Positions 63,463 through 64,000 of a stretch of DNA of 64,000 bases are shown piece by piece. The notes beneath the pieces were generated by a model that was not told the DNA's origin, searched no databases, and saw only the letters and a program-made list of their open reading frames with translations. Position numbers and translations under genes: made by a program. Every line of letters begins with the position of its first letter. The first letter of the stretch is position 1. Source of the stretch: Riemerella columbipharyngis (lineage in GTDB: Bacteria; Bacteroidota; Bacteroidia; Flavobacteriales; Weeksellaceae); the NCBI RefSeq assembly GCF_900101995.1, contig NZ_FNAS01000001.1, positions 248,001-312,000 of the forward strand, given 5' to 3'.

Positions 63463-63583
63463 ATATAGGTTCAACAGAGTCTTTTGATGAAATTATTAAC
63501 CGTCTAAGCCTCTTTAATGTACAAATATTGATTAAATCGTAAAGAAGATTAAAGGAAAAAATAATAATAAAAAAATTACCAAT

Positions 63584-64000
63584 ATGAATTCATCTTCTAT
63601 GAAAATTGCCATTATAGGTTTAGGCTATGTAGGGTTGCCTTTAGCCCGATTATTTGCAACTAAATATCCTGTAGTAGGTTTTGATATTAACCAAGAGCGT
63701 GTGGCAAAACTCAATGATGGGCACGATGATACTTTGGAGGTCTCGGACGAGTTGCTACAATCGACATTGGTAAAGGAAAATCCATTTATTCAATCATCAA
63801 AAGGACTATATTGCTCGGCAAATTTAGAGGATATTCAAGATGCTGACATCTATATCATTACAGTGCCTACGCCTGTGGATAAAAATAATCGTCCTATCCT
63901 GACCCCTTTGGTAAAAGCTAGCGAAACAGTGGGCAAGGTATTGAAGAAAGGCAACATCGTGATTTATGAATCTACCGTATACCCTGGAGCTACGGAGGAA
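63584..64000 (+). CDS. UDP-N-acetyl-sugar 6-dehydrogenase (WbpO/VipA-like), 3' end beyond window
   Basis: The first 139 codons of a nucleotide-sugar dehydrogenase start at ATG 63584 (or ATG 63599) and run off the right edge. They show KIAIIGLGYVGLPLARLF with the NAD-binding GxGxxG, VVGFDINQERV, YIITVPTPVDKNNRPILTPL and the start of YESTVYPGATEE, all diagnostic of the UDP-Glc/GlcNAc/GalNAc dehydrogenase family. Next to the epimerase, oxidation of UDP-GalNAc to UDP-GalNAcA is the likely reaction, as in Vi antigen and Pseudomonas O6 synthesis. Confidence 0.92.
   Translation, partial: MNSSSMKIAIIGLGYVGLPLARLFATKYPVVGFDINQERVAKLNDGHDDTLEVSDELLQSTLVKENPFIQSSKGLYCSANLEDIQDADIYIITVPTPVDKNNRPILTPLVKASETVGKVLKKGNIVIYESTVYPGATEE

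Noticed and set aside
1-64000. CRISPR arrays, tRNA/rRNA genes, riboswitches or prophage modules.
   Set aside because: No regularly spaced repeats, no tRNA cloverleaf with CCA end, no rRNA signatures and no phage structural or integrase genes were seen in the gaps examined; divergent small RNAs could escape inspection by eye.

Overview
The window reads as a chromosomal segment of a low-GC member of the Bacteroidota, class Flavobacteriia, most likely Weeksellaceae (the Chryseobacterium/Riemerella/Bergeyella neighbourhood). The evidence is the presence of gliding genes gldF and gldG, a type IX secretion C-terminal sorting domain, Bacteroidota-type -7 promoter boxes (TAnnTTTG) in place of E. coli-like -10 boxes, few recognisable Shine-Dalgarno sequences, and gene families typical of the group (NAD-dependent threonine dehydrogenase of the epimerase fold, DUF4136 and DUF4878 lipoproteins, HI0933-like flavoprotein). 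No rRNA, tRNA, CRISPR array or intact mobile element was found.

Layout. 1-4.0 kb (minus strand): an O-acetylation module (MBOAT acyltransferase running off the left edge, SGNH partner) preceded by a GT2 glycosyltransferase. 4.1-8.6 kb (minus): clpP, dnaG, a DedA membrane protein and prfB. 8.8-12.5 kb (plus): a two-gene secreted unit, a T9SS-sorted carbohydrate-binding-like protein and a large HExxH metalloprotease. 12.6-13.4 kb: a metallo-beta-lactamase-fold hydrolase. 13.4-19.1 kb (plus): a tight run of six genes (conserved unknown, fRMsr-like GAF protein, SAM hydroxide adenosyltransferase, hemJ, gldF, gldG). 19.1-26.4 kb (minus): lipid A acyltransferase, then a probable operon yidD-lgt-DUF4878-YiiX-like-mscL, then aldehyde dehydrogenase with a formimidoylglutamase-like arginase, DUF4136 lipoprotein and YqgE. 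26.4-31.3 kb: pdxH, a lone SUKH (SMI1/KNR4) gene, metG, tatA and a PAP2 phosphatase.

31.4-35.3 kb is a damaged patch: a porin and a lipoprotein interrupted by in-frame TAG codons, an XRE regulator with TAG plus a frameshift, and a CbrC-family gene whose ATG appears to have become ATA. Intact plsC sits inside this patch. 35.4-51.7 kb returns to ordinary genes: threonine dehydrogenase, GT90 glycosyltransferase, rdgB, a MerR regulator, a small outer-membrane barrel, nth, bcp, prolyl oligopeptidase, a flavoprotein, lptF/G, birA, and the rsfS-ftsH-LUD-cdsA-psd-DUF389 run. 51.8-55.4 kb holds a second damaged patch: a TonB-receptor-like protein broken by three frameshifts and the decayed C-terminal half of an IS30-family transposase. 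55.5-64 kb: aspS, then the start of a Wzx/Wzy-type capsule or exopolysaccharide locus (CapD-like dehydratase, Wza, Wzc, a WbpP/VipB-like epimerase and a WbpO/VipA-like dehydrogenase cut by the right edge), which predicts a UDP-GalNAcA-type precursor.

I found no convincing previously undescribed defence or biosynthetic system. The most notable signals are a DnaG without its four zinc ligands, an endonuclease III without any cysteine, two patches of gene decay, a large secreted protease that lacks the sorting tail carried by its operon partner, and an unknown protein family at the head of the operon that ends in gldFG.
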